The position numbers and the translations under genes are program-made. Shown one piece after another: positions 45,052-54,107 of a stretch of DNA of 64,000 bases (positions are counted from its first letter, which is position 1; each line of letters opens with the position of its first letter). The notes under the pieces are model-generated. The model had not been told where the DNA came from, searched no databases, and saw nothing but the letters and a program-made list of their open reading frames with translations. The stretch is from B10-G9 sp964627755 (lineage in GTDB: Bacteria > Chloroflexota > Anaerolineae > Anaerolineales > UBA11858): the NCBI GenBank assembly GCA_964627755.1, contig CAZVIH010000098.1:1-64000 (forward strand). Direction: 5' to 3'.

Positions 45052-46434
45052 ATGAAATTCAAATCTCTTTTCTTGCTGTTTATCTTTTCCTGCAGTTTAG
45101 TTCCTCTGAAACCGGTGGAAGCAGAAGAAATCCTCCAGCGATCTCCAGAGGATGCTTTTGCCCTGATGTACATCAGCGATTCCATTCTCCTAAATGAAAT
45201 CGTTGATGATGAAACCAGCTCAACCAGCAAGGTGAGCGCAAGCACTAAACCGGATGTTTCTTCTGATGAAACCACAGATTTAATCAACCAGATGATCAAT
45301 GCCACAAAACAACAGCGCAACGATCACGATAGGAAGTGTCGGGAAACGGTAGAAATATACCGCCAACAGGGAAAGACCTGTGAAGTAGATCAAACCAATG
45401 CCTACTGTAAAAGCAAAAGAGCTGAGCTAACAGCAAAAATAGCTGCCTTACGAAAGAAACGCGGAGGAGACGAGCGCAAATGGTTTACAAAACAATGGCA
45501 TGGTATTAAACGGGCCGGCGCACGCTTCTGGCACAAGGTTGGCCCCCTGGGAAGAAAATTCCTTCGGGAAGTTGGCCCACAAGCACTGAAAATTGTTCAA
45601 GCAGGGGGTCCAGGCACGGAAGCCCTGCTCAAAAATCTGTTAAAACACACTGCAAAAAATATGGTCAGGCAGCGGGCAAAACAAATTGGTATCCAAGCCC
45701 TGCAGCGAATCCTTAGAGTTCAGATTGATGTCGCAGCTGCCGCCGGTGTTGATATTTGTGATCCTGAGGAAGAGGCCAAAAGTTCCGAGGTTGAAGATAA
45801 AGAAGGGCCATCCCAAGAACAAGTTCTCAAGTTTTCTCTCTCTTCTGAAGATATAAATTTTTCCTGGTATGACCTTTTTGACCCGCCTGAGGATGAAAAT
45901 TATTATGACTGCGGATCCATATATCCTGATGAAGACGATTCGTTTGAGCAGGCAACCATCAATATCCAGATCGATCCTGTTTCCAGGACTTTAACTTCAG
46001 AAGCGATTCAGGGATCCCGGACTATAGAACACATCGGGGAATGGAAAAGTTCCCTTTTCAATCAAAGTTTTGTTTTAAATATTGATGGACCCTATGAGAT
46101 TGAGGAAGAAATAGAGAATGTTGCTTTGCTTCTCAAAGGAAATGCAAACCTATCCATGACCATGGATGGATCTCGAAAATGCAATTATTGGGTATATCCT
46201 GAATCAGGCGACCCGGTAAGTAATTTTATTACAATCGATAGAAATCAAACAAATGAGTATAAGGATATTCCTTACAAATTGATAGTGATCACAGAGGATG
46301 GCACATCTGCCGAAGTTACTCTCTGGATTGGTTATGAATACGAAGCCTGGTATACAGGTTACGGCTTTGGGTTTAATACATTAAGCCACACAATCACAAA
46401 AGAAGAAATGGATAAAATCTGGCCTGATGACTGA
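45052..46434 (+). CDS. Secreted protein with cationic helical middle, unknown function
   Basis: Protein of 460 residues with a signal peptide (about 1-24, cut near VEAEE). An acidic, Ser/Thr-rich part is followed by a strongly basic, amphipathic stretch (about 128-225; RKKRGGDERKWFTKQWHGIK and following, with GGPGTEALLKNLLKH). An acidic beta-rich C-terminal domain (about 255-460) with Trp/Tyr-rich strands ends the protein. Four cysteines lie near residues 100-122. No family is recognised. The basic helices might bind membranes, nucleic acid or an acidic partner such as the neighbouring protein; this is speculation. The ribosome site is AAGGTGAT. Confidence 0.6.
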   Translation: MKFKSLFLLFIFSCSLVPLKPVEAEEILQRSPEDAFALMYISDSILLNEIVDDETSSTSKVSASTKPDVSSDETTDLINQMINATKQQRNDHDRKCRETVEIYRQQGKTCEVDQTNAYCKSKRAELTAKIAALRKKRGGDERKWFTKQWHGIKRAGARFWHKVGPLGRKFLREVGPQALKIVQAGGPGTEALLKNLLKHTAKNMVRQRAKQIGIQALQRILRVQIDVAAAAGVDICDPEEEAKSSEVEDKEGPSQEQVLKFSLSSEDINFSWYDLFDPPEDENYYDCGSIYPDEDDSFEQATINIQIDPVSRTLTSEAIQGSRTIEHIGEWKSSLFNQSFVLNIDGPYEIEEEIENVALLLKGNANLSMTMDGSRKCNYWVYPESGDPVSNFITIDRNQTNEYKDIPYKLIVITEDGTSAEVTLWIGYEYEAWYTGYGFGFNTLSHTITKEEMDKIWPDD

Positions 46435-47223
46435 TTTCAGATATATCAAGCATCAAAAGGATTGAATTACCTACTGTTTACTAACACTTCCTAATAATAT
46501 TACATCCCTGATGCTTTATTGACATTTTTGAAGTACAACTACTGATCTTGAGTATAAACTTTCTGGTACACCTTGGGTGCCAATACCCCTATTTGGGGAA
46601 ATCATCTTTATTGATCAGCTATTCTCAAGCAATTCATTTACATCGTCTTGATTTGTAATACGATCACTTGCGAACCACAATATTTTAATCATTACAAGTG
46701 TTTCCATATCTCCTCCTTTCAGCGGATAAATATTAGCGATTTTTCGCTATATTGGCATCTATTCTCATTAACCCTTTTACTGGTTGCACCACGGTTGTAC
46801 CGGAGAATCGTCCTCCGAACGGGCCGGATAGGCACTCCGTGCCCGACCGAAGATCGATGTGGCTGGAGTTTATCCCGAGCTGTGCGAGGGAACCTAGGCG
46901 GGGACAAACCGGTCTCTTGACCCCAGTCGCAAGCCGTATGAGCAACCCGTCGGTCGCGAAGCGACCCTTCAATTGCTTTGCCGGCTTGACCAATTTCACG
47001 ATCAAATCAAACCTGGTGCCACTCACGGACCATGTCCAGCATATGCAGGATCATGTAATGTTACCCGAAGGTTTGATTTTCAGCTCCCGTTATGCTACTA
47101 TCAAAGATATTGTCAGACCAGAAATTGCACAACGGAATTCCCCATTATCCATTCCATTGACCTCCAATCCAGCTTCGTTGCGGCTCACTGCCGATCAGTC
47201 ATCCTATCATGAGGGAGGAATTG
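46435..47223. other. Gene-free spacer with a repeat copy
   Basis: A 789-base region between two secreted-protein genes. Frames here (for example 46752-47297) run through the repeat and lack ribosome sites. The repeat copy at 46778-46992 is described separately. A GGGAGGAATTG ribosome site ends the spacer. Confidence 0.4.
46778..46992. repeat. Dispersed intergenic repeat, modules B and C
   Basis: Begins CTGGTTGCACCACGGTTGTA and carries GGCACTCCGTGCCCGACCGA, TTTATCCCGAGCTGTGCGAG and GACAAACCGGTCTCTTGACC. It ends in module C (CGGTCGCGAAGCGACC, then TTGCTTTGCCGGCTTGACC). About 130 bases are nearly the same as 48110-48240. Confidence 0.7.
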
Positions 47224-48057
47224 ATGAGGACGAAGACCAAACCCGAATTTGCTTTCTTGGCGATAATTGCCGCAGTTGTTCTGTTCGCTGGATGTAAAGG
47301 TTTTATACCCGGGAATCAATGCGAAGTGGATGCGGATTGCTTAAATCCTTACTGCGGCGAGAATTTTACCGAGATCATCAATCAGACCTGTTTGGATGGA
47401 AAGTGTGTCGTAGACGTCACAGAATGCGAGCCTTATGAGGTCTGTGTAGCAGACAGCAGAGGTGTTCGGTGCGAGCCAAAGAAAACACCAACTCCAACGC
47501 CATTGCCTGATCTGTCATGCTGCGATAACTCTAAGACCGCCTTTATCAGCGGCCAAAATCCCTACCGCCCTGCCAACCATATCTGCGTGGATGACTGCCA
47601 GGCCGGATTCACCTGCAACGATCAATGCATCTGCGAATGCCCGGATCCCGTCTTCACAGATTTCTATATGGGGAATGCCCCGGATGTCGATTTCGATTTT
47701 GATACACTTCTCGATGAATGGCAGAAAGACCCTGAAGGCTTGCTGAGTATAAAAGGACTTATCAACATACCCGCCTACGTGCATATGAGAGATGGCGATG
47801 CCCACTATATTCCTTTTCCAATGGTTCAGCTCACCCTTGTGGAGAATCCAAATAATGAATACATCATAAAAGAAGGCTGGGATGCCTACTGCGTCAACGA
47901 TTACTACGATGGCGAAAAAGCGCTCGATATCGATCTTGCGTTATTGACACGGCGCGATGAAACCTGCTACTGGGGAGGGACGATCGGTTTTGAGGGAGTG
48001 CTCACTCTTTGCCCGGAAGATTTGGCTCACTGGTTGAGGGGCTATCTGGCCCAGTAA
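47224..48057 (+). CDS. Cysteine-rich lipoprotein of unknown function
   Basis: Exported lipoprotein of 277 residues: the signal peptide ends in a lipobox (VLFAGC, lipidated Cys near residue 19). A cysteine-rich region (about 25-155) holds some twenty Cys in two clusters separated by a KKTPTPTPLP linker, and an acidic C-terminal domain follows. The clusters resemble disulfide-rich, EGF- or Dickkopf-like modules. The ATG at 47224 is five bases after GGAGG; an ATG at 47209 is in frame but overlaps that site. It is flanked on both sides by repeat copies, which suggests a mobile or recently exchanged segment. Confidence 0.65.
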   Translation: MRTKTKPEFAFLAIIAAVVLFAGCKGFIPGNQCEVDADCLNPYCGENFTEIINQTCLDGKCVVDVTECEPYEVCVADSRGVRCEPKKTPTPTPLPDLSCCDNSKTAFISGQNPYRPANHICVDDCQAGFTCNDQCICECPDPVFTDFYMGNAPDVDFDFDTLLDEWQKDPEGLLSIKGLINIPAYVHMRDGDAHYIPFPMVQLTLVENPNNEYIIKEGWDAYCVNDYYDGEKALDIDLALLTRRDETCYWGGTIGFEGVLTLCPEDLAHWLRGYLAQ

Positions 48058-48090
48058 AAAAATCAAATAAATCCAAAATCGTAACGCAAC

Positions 48091-48273
48091 ATCGCCCTGC
48101 AGGCAGGCCGGATGGGCACTCCGTGCCCATCCGAAGACCGGTGTAGCTGGAGTTTATCCCGAGCTGTGCGAGGGAACCTCAACGGTGACAAACCGGTCTT
48201 TTGACCCCAGTCGCAATCCGTGCGAGCATCCCGTCTCTTTTCCCCGGTCATTTGCAACACGAATACCGGTCCT
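48091..48273. repeat. Dispersed intergenic repeat, module B copy
   Basis: Nearly identical in about 130 bases to 46810-46945: GGGCACTCCGTGCCCATCCG, TTTATCCCGAGCTGTGCGAG, GACAAACCGGTCTTTTGACC and CCCAGTCGCAATCCGTGCGA. The two copies flank the cysteine-rich lipoprotein gene in the same orientation. Confidence 0.7.
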
Positions 48274-48327
48274 CTCTAAAATAATTTCCAGCCCCTCAAT
48301 TATTCTAACCTTCCTACCTACCAGCGG

Positions 48328-48363
48328 TATAATATCTCACACACGCACCCGTAGCTCAATAGG
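48328..48363 (+). other. tRNA 5' fragment with upstream -10 box
   Basis: TATAAT at 48328-48333 is followed eleven bases later by GCACCCGTAGCTCAATAGG (48345-48363), which looks like the acceptor strand, positions 8-9 and D-stem start of a bacterial tRNA, probably of the Arg type. After that the sequence switches to the dispersed repeat, and no anticodon or T arm follows in the right place. It is a truncated tRNA gene, not a functional one. Confidence 0.5.
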
Positions 48364-48782
48364 GGTCCTTCGCTGCGCTCAGGATAAACTCTTGACTTCG
48401 AATCCGATGAGATGACTTAACACAGCGTTTATGGGGGTAATTTTCTTCTATCCGCTCGATGAAGTCAATTCACGATCGTCCATTGAGTCCATAATTTCCA
48501 TCTTTTCCACGCTGATTGCAACGAAATTGCACCGGAAAACTCACTGCGCTCGTGACCGAGGACCGGGTACCAGCTGCATAGTGCCTTTGGTATCGTACCC
48601 GTGTAAACTGCAACCTGCCTAAATTTTCAGTGCCTACCAGGTTTCTCAGCAACCCAATCGATTTACAGTTTACAGTTTACAGTTTACAGTTTACAGTTCA
48701 CATCCTATAGGCTTTCCCGTCTTCCTTTGGTCGCGCAGCGACTTTCCATCCAACTGATTTGGCAGCTTGCTTGATTTATTCG
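48361..48782. repeat. Dispersed intergenic repeat, modules A, B fragment and C
   Basis: Has CTCAGGATAAACTCTTGACT, TTCGAATCCGATGAG, TATGGGGGTAATTTTCTTCT, CCGCTCGATGAAGTC, CATAATTTCCATC and GTGACCGAGGACCGGG. Module C follows at about 48727-48770 (TTTGGTCGCGCAGCGACTTT, then CCAACTGATTTGGCAGCTTG). A heptamer array interrupts it. Confidence 0.6.
48662..48696. repeat. Tandem heptamer array, five copies of TTTACAG
   Basis: Five perfect head-to-tail copies of TTTACAG, then a degenerate TTCACA. It lies inside a dispersed-repeat copy and could vary in number by replication slippage. Confidence 0.9.
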
Positions 48783-48909
48783 ACTAAATGAGGTCAAAAT
48801 ATCCACCAATTGCCCTGATTTGCAGGTAGAAATTGGTGTATAGTATATCAATGGTGCATCTGCCCTTTAAGACATTGCTTTGATCTTCAATTTACCAGGT
48901 AGGAGAATC

Positions 48910-51900
48910 ATGCAATCTAGAAGAGGACCTCTTGTAATCTATACTCTGACTTTAATCTTCCTCACTTTTTTTGTTCAGCATTCGAACAGCTCAGCGCAAT
49001 CAAATGATTTTGAGGATCTTTTCTCAGATCCCTCCCTGCCTGGATGGGAACATACGGACGCAGCCTTTGTGGAGGATGGCGCCTTGGTCCTTGAACAAGG
49101 GGGGTTTGCTTACCATTCGGAATCCTGGACTGATTTTTCCCTATTGTTTCGCGCTAAGTACGAGGGAGATGGTGATCTCGCGGTTACCTATCGACCTGGC
49201 ATCCTGCTTCTTTTTAATGGAACCAGGTTTGAGATAGTCCAGATGGAAGCTGATCCAGGTGAGCAAAGTCCCCAGGCGGTACCCTTCCCCATCCCACCCG
49301 GCGAGTGGTTCCAGGTTGAAATTAGTGTGGAATCTATTTTACACTTGGTAAGGATCAATCAACAGACCATATTCGAGATTGTGTTCTCCGATCCCATACC
49401 GCCGGGAGGAATCGCATTTGAATTGTTTGGGAATGGCCGGGCAGCAATCGATGATCTGATTGTACACTCGGTGGGATCAAATAATTCCCCAGACACAGTG
49501 GATCAAGAACAGAAGTCTGACAGGGACAGTCAGGAACCCGACGAGACGTCAGAGAATCCTCAATCAGCAGCCCAACCAAATGCTCAGCTCTCCTGGATCC
49601 GCACTGGAGGACCTCCCGGTGGGCTTGGTTATGACATTCGTTATAATTTTGCTGACCCCAATATCTGGTACGCCACTGATAATTATGGTGGGATCCACAT
49701 CAGCTACGACAATGGACTCACCTGGCAGCAAAGTAACCAGGGCATCCCCCCTCAAGCGGGGCCCAGCGGAGATGCCATCCCGGTATTTTGCCTCACAGTC
49801 GATCCCCATAATCCCCAGATAGTCTGGTCTGGCACAGATATCACAGGCCATATCTACAAATCCGTGGATGGTGGAAAGTCCTGGACTCAGAAGGATAACG
49901 GGATTAAAAAGACAACGGATGGTTTGACTTTTCGCGGCTTTACCATCGATCCTCATTCCTCAGATATCGTTTACGCCATGGGCGAAATCACAAAATACGA
50001 AGAGGGAGATGCCATCTGGGTTCCCAGGGGGGGATTTATCTACCGGACAGTAGACGGGGGTGACAATTGGCAGCTGATTTGGGATGGCACTCCTCCATCC
50101 AGCCTGACCAGATATCTTTGGGTTAATCCAGAGGATCCGAATATCCTTTATGCCTCCACGGGAATCTTTGACAGAGGTGCGGTTAATCAGGCACCTCTGG
50201 ACCAGATTATGTCAGTCACTGATCCATTTGGCGGCTTAGGGATCCTAAAATCGACTGATGGAGGGAAGAACTGGCAAATCCTGGGAAAAGATCAGGGACT
50301 CAACCATTTATATATCACCAGCCTGTTTATGGATCCCCAGGACCCTGATATCCTGCTGGCAGCTACCGGCCACGACGTTCCTGAGGCTGCCCTCGAGTAT
50401 TACAGCCAAACCAACGACAGCCCCATTGGTGTGTACCGAACTTCAGATGGTGGAAATACATGGACAAAAGTATTGGGGCAGCTGCCGGGGCACGGGGGAG
50501 AGATCTTTACTTCAGTGGAATTCTGCCCTTCGGATTCCCGGATCGTCTACGCGGGAAGCAACACGGCAGTCTATCGAAGTGAGGATCGAGGCCTCACCTG
50601 GGAATTGGTCTCGGGAGGTGCTCGGGGTTGGGGTCCTGCTGGCGGAGTTAACGGGATCCCGATCGATATGCAGTGCGATCCCCGGAATCCGGACAGGATC
50701 TTCGCCAATAATTACCAGGGGGGGAATTATCTCAGTGAGGATGGCGGGGTAACCTGGGTGGATGCCAGCACCGGTTACACCGGAGCTCAGGTCATCAGCG
50801 TTTCTGTTGCGCCTGATCAACCTGCCACCGTATTTTCATCCGGCAGAAACGGCGTTTGGAAGAGCAGTGATGGCGGTATGACCTGGCAGGGCGTTCTCAA
50901 TTTGAGGGATGACCAGCCCATTCTTCCCGAATGGGGTGCGGTCGTGATCGACCCTTCCCAGCCCAACAGGGTCCTGCTGGGAACGGAAGGCTTATATATT
51001 TCTGAAGATCTGGGTCAGACCTGGGCTTATCAATCCTTACCCGAGCTTCATCCCTGGATCACCGCCATACAATTTGCTCCTTCCAACCCTCAGGTCATCT
51101 ACCTGGGTGGAGCCGAGCATAACGCGCTGCTTCACCCGGAAACTCTTACTGGAAGGGGCATGATGGTTTCAGATGACGGCGGCCAAAATTGGGATTCGAT
51201 CGCCGGAGAACAATTCAGCGACGAGCCGGTCCTTGATATTGCGATAGACCCCACTGACGCTGACCACGTCTATACAGCAACTCCTAAAGGTTTGTTTCAA
51301 TCCACTGATCGAGGAAAGGATTGGTCAATTGTCGATGGTCTGCCTGATGGTTCGGTTGTTAGTGTAGAGATCAATCTCGATGATCCGACTATAATATTTG
51401 CCAGCATCGATCCCCTTGGTTTATATCGCAGCAAGGATGGTGGACTTTCCTGGCAGCACATGGAAAGCGGCTTAGAGCCCAACGGTTCCCACCGGGATAT
51501 CCTCTTTGATCCGACGAATCCCAGCATTCTTTATCTCGCTGACCTATCCAGCGGGGTTTACCAATCCCTAGACGGAGGATCCACCTGGTCAAAAATCAAT
51601 CAGGGATTGACAATGAGAGCCGTCACAAATCTGAGCATTTCTTCCGATGGGCAACACCTATATGCCAGCACAAACGGAGAAGGTGTTTTCCGGTTAGATA
51701 TAAATGGAACAGTGCCTCAAGGGTTAACCGCGCAGGAGCAAATCAATGCTGAAATATCTGAGGGAGAACAACCCACATCGCCCGCAGTTCAAGGTGATCA
51801 AGCCCCAGATGAACAACTCACAAGATTTGCAGGAACAGGATCCTCCTACCTGCTCTATCTGATTTTTGGTCTTGTCCTGGCTGCCAGTGCGATTGGTATC

Positions 51901-51930
51901 TGGTGGTTTGTCACCCGGAAACAGAAATAA
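48910..51930 (+). CDS. Surface-anchored Asp-box (BNR/sialidase-like) beta-propeller protein
   Basis: Exported protein of 1006 residues: signal peptide (about 1-35), a lectin-like domain (about 40-190), an acidic linker, then a large propeller region (about 220-910) and a C-terminal membrane helix before RKQK. Thirteen Asp-box motifs S/T-x-D-x-G-x-x-W occur (for example SVDGGKSW, TSDGGNTW, SLDGGSTW), enough for two propellers as in Vps10/BNR or Ycf48-like proteins. No sialidase active-site arginine triad was identified, so binding or scaffolding is likelier than catalysis. The ATG at 48910 follows AGGAG; a TTG at 48880 is in frame. Its stop overlaps the start of the cytochrome gene (TAATG). 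Confidence 0.8.
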   Translation: MQSRRGPLVIYTLTLIFLTFFVQHSNSSAQSNDFEDLFSDPSLPGWEHTDAAFVEDGALVLEQGGFAYHSESWTDFSLLFRAKYEGDGDLAVTYRPGILLLFNGTRFEIVQMEADPGEQSPQAVPFPIPPGEWFQVEISVESILHLVRINQQTIFEIVFSDPIPPGGIAFELFGNGRAAIDDLIVHSVGSNNSPDTVDQEQKSDRDSQEPDETSENPQSAAQPNAQLSWIRTGGPPGGLGYDIRYNFADPNIWYATDNYGGIHISYDNGLTWQQSNQGIPPQAGPSGDAIPVFCLTVDPHNPQIVWSGTDITGHIYKSVDGGKSWTQKDNGIKKTTDGLTFRGFTIDPHSSDIVYAMGEITKYEEGDAIWVPRGGFIYRTVDGGDNWQLIWDGTPPSSLTRYLWVNPEDPNILYASTGIFDRGAVNQAPLDQIMSVTDPFGGLGILKSTDGGKNWQILGKDQGLNHLYITSLFMDPQDPDILLAATGHDVPEAALEYYSQTNDSPIGVYRTSDGGNTWTKVLGQLPGHGGEIFTSVEFCPSDSRIVYAGSNTAVYRSEDRGLTWELVSGGARGWGPAGGVNGIPIDMQCDPRNPDRIFANNYQGGNYLSEDGGVTWVDASTGYTGAQVISVSVAPDQPATVFSSGRNGVWKSSDGGMTWQGVLNLRDDQPILPEWGAVVIDPSQPNRVLLGTEGLYISEDLGQTWAYQSLPELHPWITAIQFAPSNPQVIYLGGAEHNALLHPETLTGRGMMVSDDGGQNWDSIAGEQFSDEPVLDIAIDPTDADHVYTATPKGLFQSTDRGKDWSIVDGLPDGSVVSVEINLDDPTIIFASIDPLGLYRSKDGGLSWQHMESGLEPNGSHRDILFDPTNPSILYLADLSSGVYQSLDGGSTWSKINQGLTMRAVTNLSISSDGQHLYASTNGEGVFRLDINGTVPQGLTAQEQINAEISEGEQPTSPAVQGDQAPDEQLTRFAGTGSSYLLYLIFGLVLAASAIGIWWFVTRKQK

Positions 51931-53600
51931 TGAGAAAACGCAAGGCAGGGTTGATCTGCTTGACCCTGGGCTCCCTTGCTGCCTGCACAATGCGTAAGGG
52001 GCAGATTTCAGGATCGATCATCGCGGGCGATACCCCCCTATCTGGAGCTATAATTCGAATCCAAACAACCAGTCAGTATACCCTGAGCGATGAAGATGGT
52101 AGTTTTGAATTCACTGGACTGAAACGAGGATCCAATTACGCTCTAACTGCCTGGGCTCCCGGCTATTATATCGCCGGGGGAATCCCCGTATCGATTGGTA
52201 CGACTGACTATATAATAGAATTGCAGTCTATCCCAGCAAGAGACAATCCCGATTACCAATGGTTAAGCGCTTATCAGGACAATCAGGATCCCGCTTCAGA
52301 TGAAGACAATCCCTGCCAAAAATGCCACTCGGATTCAAGTGGGCTGATGCCTTTTGAGGAGTGGCAGCAAGACAGTCACTCCCAGACAGCATTCAACCCG
52401 GTCTTCTTGACCATGTACTCTGGCACTGATGCAGCTGGGAACCCCGGACAAAACACACAGATCGGAACCTCCTGCGATTATGGCAATTATCCTCTGAAAC
52501 CTGATCCTGACCAACCTGATTAAGGTCCCGGGTACAAACTGGACTACCCGGAAACTGAAGGCAACTTCAGCGCCTGCCACCTTCCTGGAGCCGCGGTTAA
52601 CCATCCTTACGATACCGATCCTACAGCAGTATCCAGCATAGGAAGCGAAGGCATCAGCTGTGATTTTTGCCATAAGATCTATTCCACACGCCTTGATGAT
52701 AGAACCGGATTGCCTCACCCAAATCGCCCGGGTGTGCTTTCAATTGATTTATTACGTCCTTCCCCGAGCCACCAGGTGTTTATTGGCCCCTTAGATGACG
52801 TGGCTCCTGGAGAAGACACCTACTCCCCCCACCAATCGCAGAGCGAGTTCTGTGCTGCTTGCCATTACGAAGTATTTTGGGACACAGTCATCTATAATTC
52901 CTACGGTGAATGGTTAGAAAGCGAATACGCAGATCCACAGTCTACCCATTATCAGACCTGTCAGGGCTGCCACATGCCGTCTTCTGGAACAGACCTCTTT
53001 GCGCGCATTCAAGCGGGAGGTCTGTTCCGGGACCCCGAAACCATTGCCAGCTATAAATTTTTAAGGATTGGTGACGCAGACTTTATGAGACTGTCGGCTG
53101 ATCTATCCGTGACTGCTTTGCGTTCAAGCGACTCCCTGGATGTAATAGCTACTATCGAAAATAACCAAACAGGTCACCACCTTCCAACAGATTCACCCAT
53201 GAGACAATTGATCCTGGTAGTTTCTGCTACGGACAAGGATAGCTTGCCACTTGCTCAGGTGGAGGGTCCCAGCTTGCCAAATTGGACAGATGTAGGCGCT
53301 CCCGCCAAAGGATATTACGGAGGTTTGCCTGGGACAACCTATGCAAAAATCCTTGAGGAAGTATGGAATCAGCACTCCCCTTCAGCAGCGTACTGGAATC
53401 AAACCAGGATTATTTCAGACAATCGCATCCCAGCCCTGACATCCGCTGTCAGCAGCTATTCTTTTCGAACGAATGGATCTTCACAGATATATATCGATGT
53501 GAAGTTAATTTACCGGCGGGCGTTCATCGAACTCCGGGACCTCAAGAATTGGGATATCGAAGATTTGATCATCAGCGAAGCGCATCTCGTTGTTCAATGA
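51930..53600 (+). pseudogene. Multiheme c-type cytochrome lipoprotein, interrupted by an in-frame stop
   Basis: One frame from 51930 to 53600 is broken only by a TAA at 52521-52523. Before it: a lipobox signal peptide (LAAC), a carboxypeptidase-regulatory-like beta domain (about 25-95) and the first heme site CQKCH. After it: CDFCH, CAACH and CQGCH heme sites and a C-terminal beta domain. Where a fifth C-x-x-C-H is expected the sequence reads FSACH (52566-52580), a TTC where TGC would restore the motif. Two lesions close together argue for decay rather than two genes. An intact protein would be an exported electron carrier of 556 residues, translationally coupled to the Asp-box protein. Confidence 0.75.
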
Positions 53601-53918
53601 AAGGAAAACTGGCCAATTTGCGCTAACCAACTTAGCAGGACCCTGCTTCAGACCCAAGCTTGCAGCTTAAAGCAGGATCCGCACTACCCTCAGTTTCATC
53701 ATCTGAGTGCGAATAGTTCGGAAAGGCTCCCCAAGCATCCCACCCCTGCATACTCATTGTGGTCGACAAGCGACCAATAAATCAACTGATTTGGCGGCTT
53801 GAGATTCCTTGAGGAGATGCTCTGATAAGTGATATAGCACAGTTTTTCATATAACAATAAATTTGATCAATATAAACTTCATTCAATTCCTTTTCAAATA
53901 AATGGCAAAGAAGGTGAT
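53601..53918. other. Spacer with a module C repeat copy
   Basis: No gene. Bases 53760-53803 match repeat module C (GGTCGACAAGCGACC, then ATCAACTGATTTGGCGGCTT). The preceding 150 bases show weaker likeness to the other copies (for example GGATCCGCACTACCC and GCGAATAGTTCGG). AAGGTGAT near 53911 is a ribosome site for the next frame. Confidence 0.5.
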
Positions 53919-54107
53919 ATGAAAATCAAATCCCTTCCGATAGAGAATTGGAGTTATTTCAAAGTTATCCTGCTTATGACTCTATTATTTGGAGTTTGGA
54001 CTTAATTTCCTGTATTCATACCATCCTTCTCAATACCATTCCTGATCATCGGTATAATTCTTATATTCGGTGGCGTATTGGGGGGGCGTGATGGTGCGTC
54101 GTGGTAA
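53919..54107 (+). pseudogene. Small two-helix membrane protein split by a stop codon
   Basis: From an ATG with a good AAGGTGAT site the frame encodes 28 residues with one membrane helix, meets TAA at 54003-54005, then continues in frame for 33 residues with a second helix (IPFLIIGIILIFGGVLGG) to a stop at 54105. The continuation looks like genuine membrane protein sequence, so the intact gene was probably 62 codons. The alternative is a 28-residue peptide followed by non-coding DNA. It overlaps the start of the next membrane protein. Confidence 0.45.

Larger units (their letters stand above)
48058..48909. other. Gene-free spacer rich in repeats
   Basis: An 852-base region with two repeat copies, a tRNA 5' fragment and a heptamer tandem array, each listed separately. 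No coding frame is supported. AGGAG at 48901-48905 is the ribosome site of the next gene. Confidence 0.5.

Noticed and set aside
46752..47297. 181-codon frame through the spacer and into the lipoprotein gene
   Set aside because: It runs across a dispersed repeat and the start of a well-supported gene in another frame.
48345..48420. A complete tRNA gene
   Set aside because: Only the 5' acceptor strand and D-arm start are present; no matching 3' acceptor strand, anticodon arm or T arm follows in order.
48662..48696. CRISPR-like array
   Set aside because: The heptamers are directly adjacent with no spacers, and no cas gene is near.
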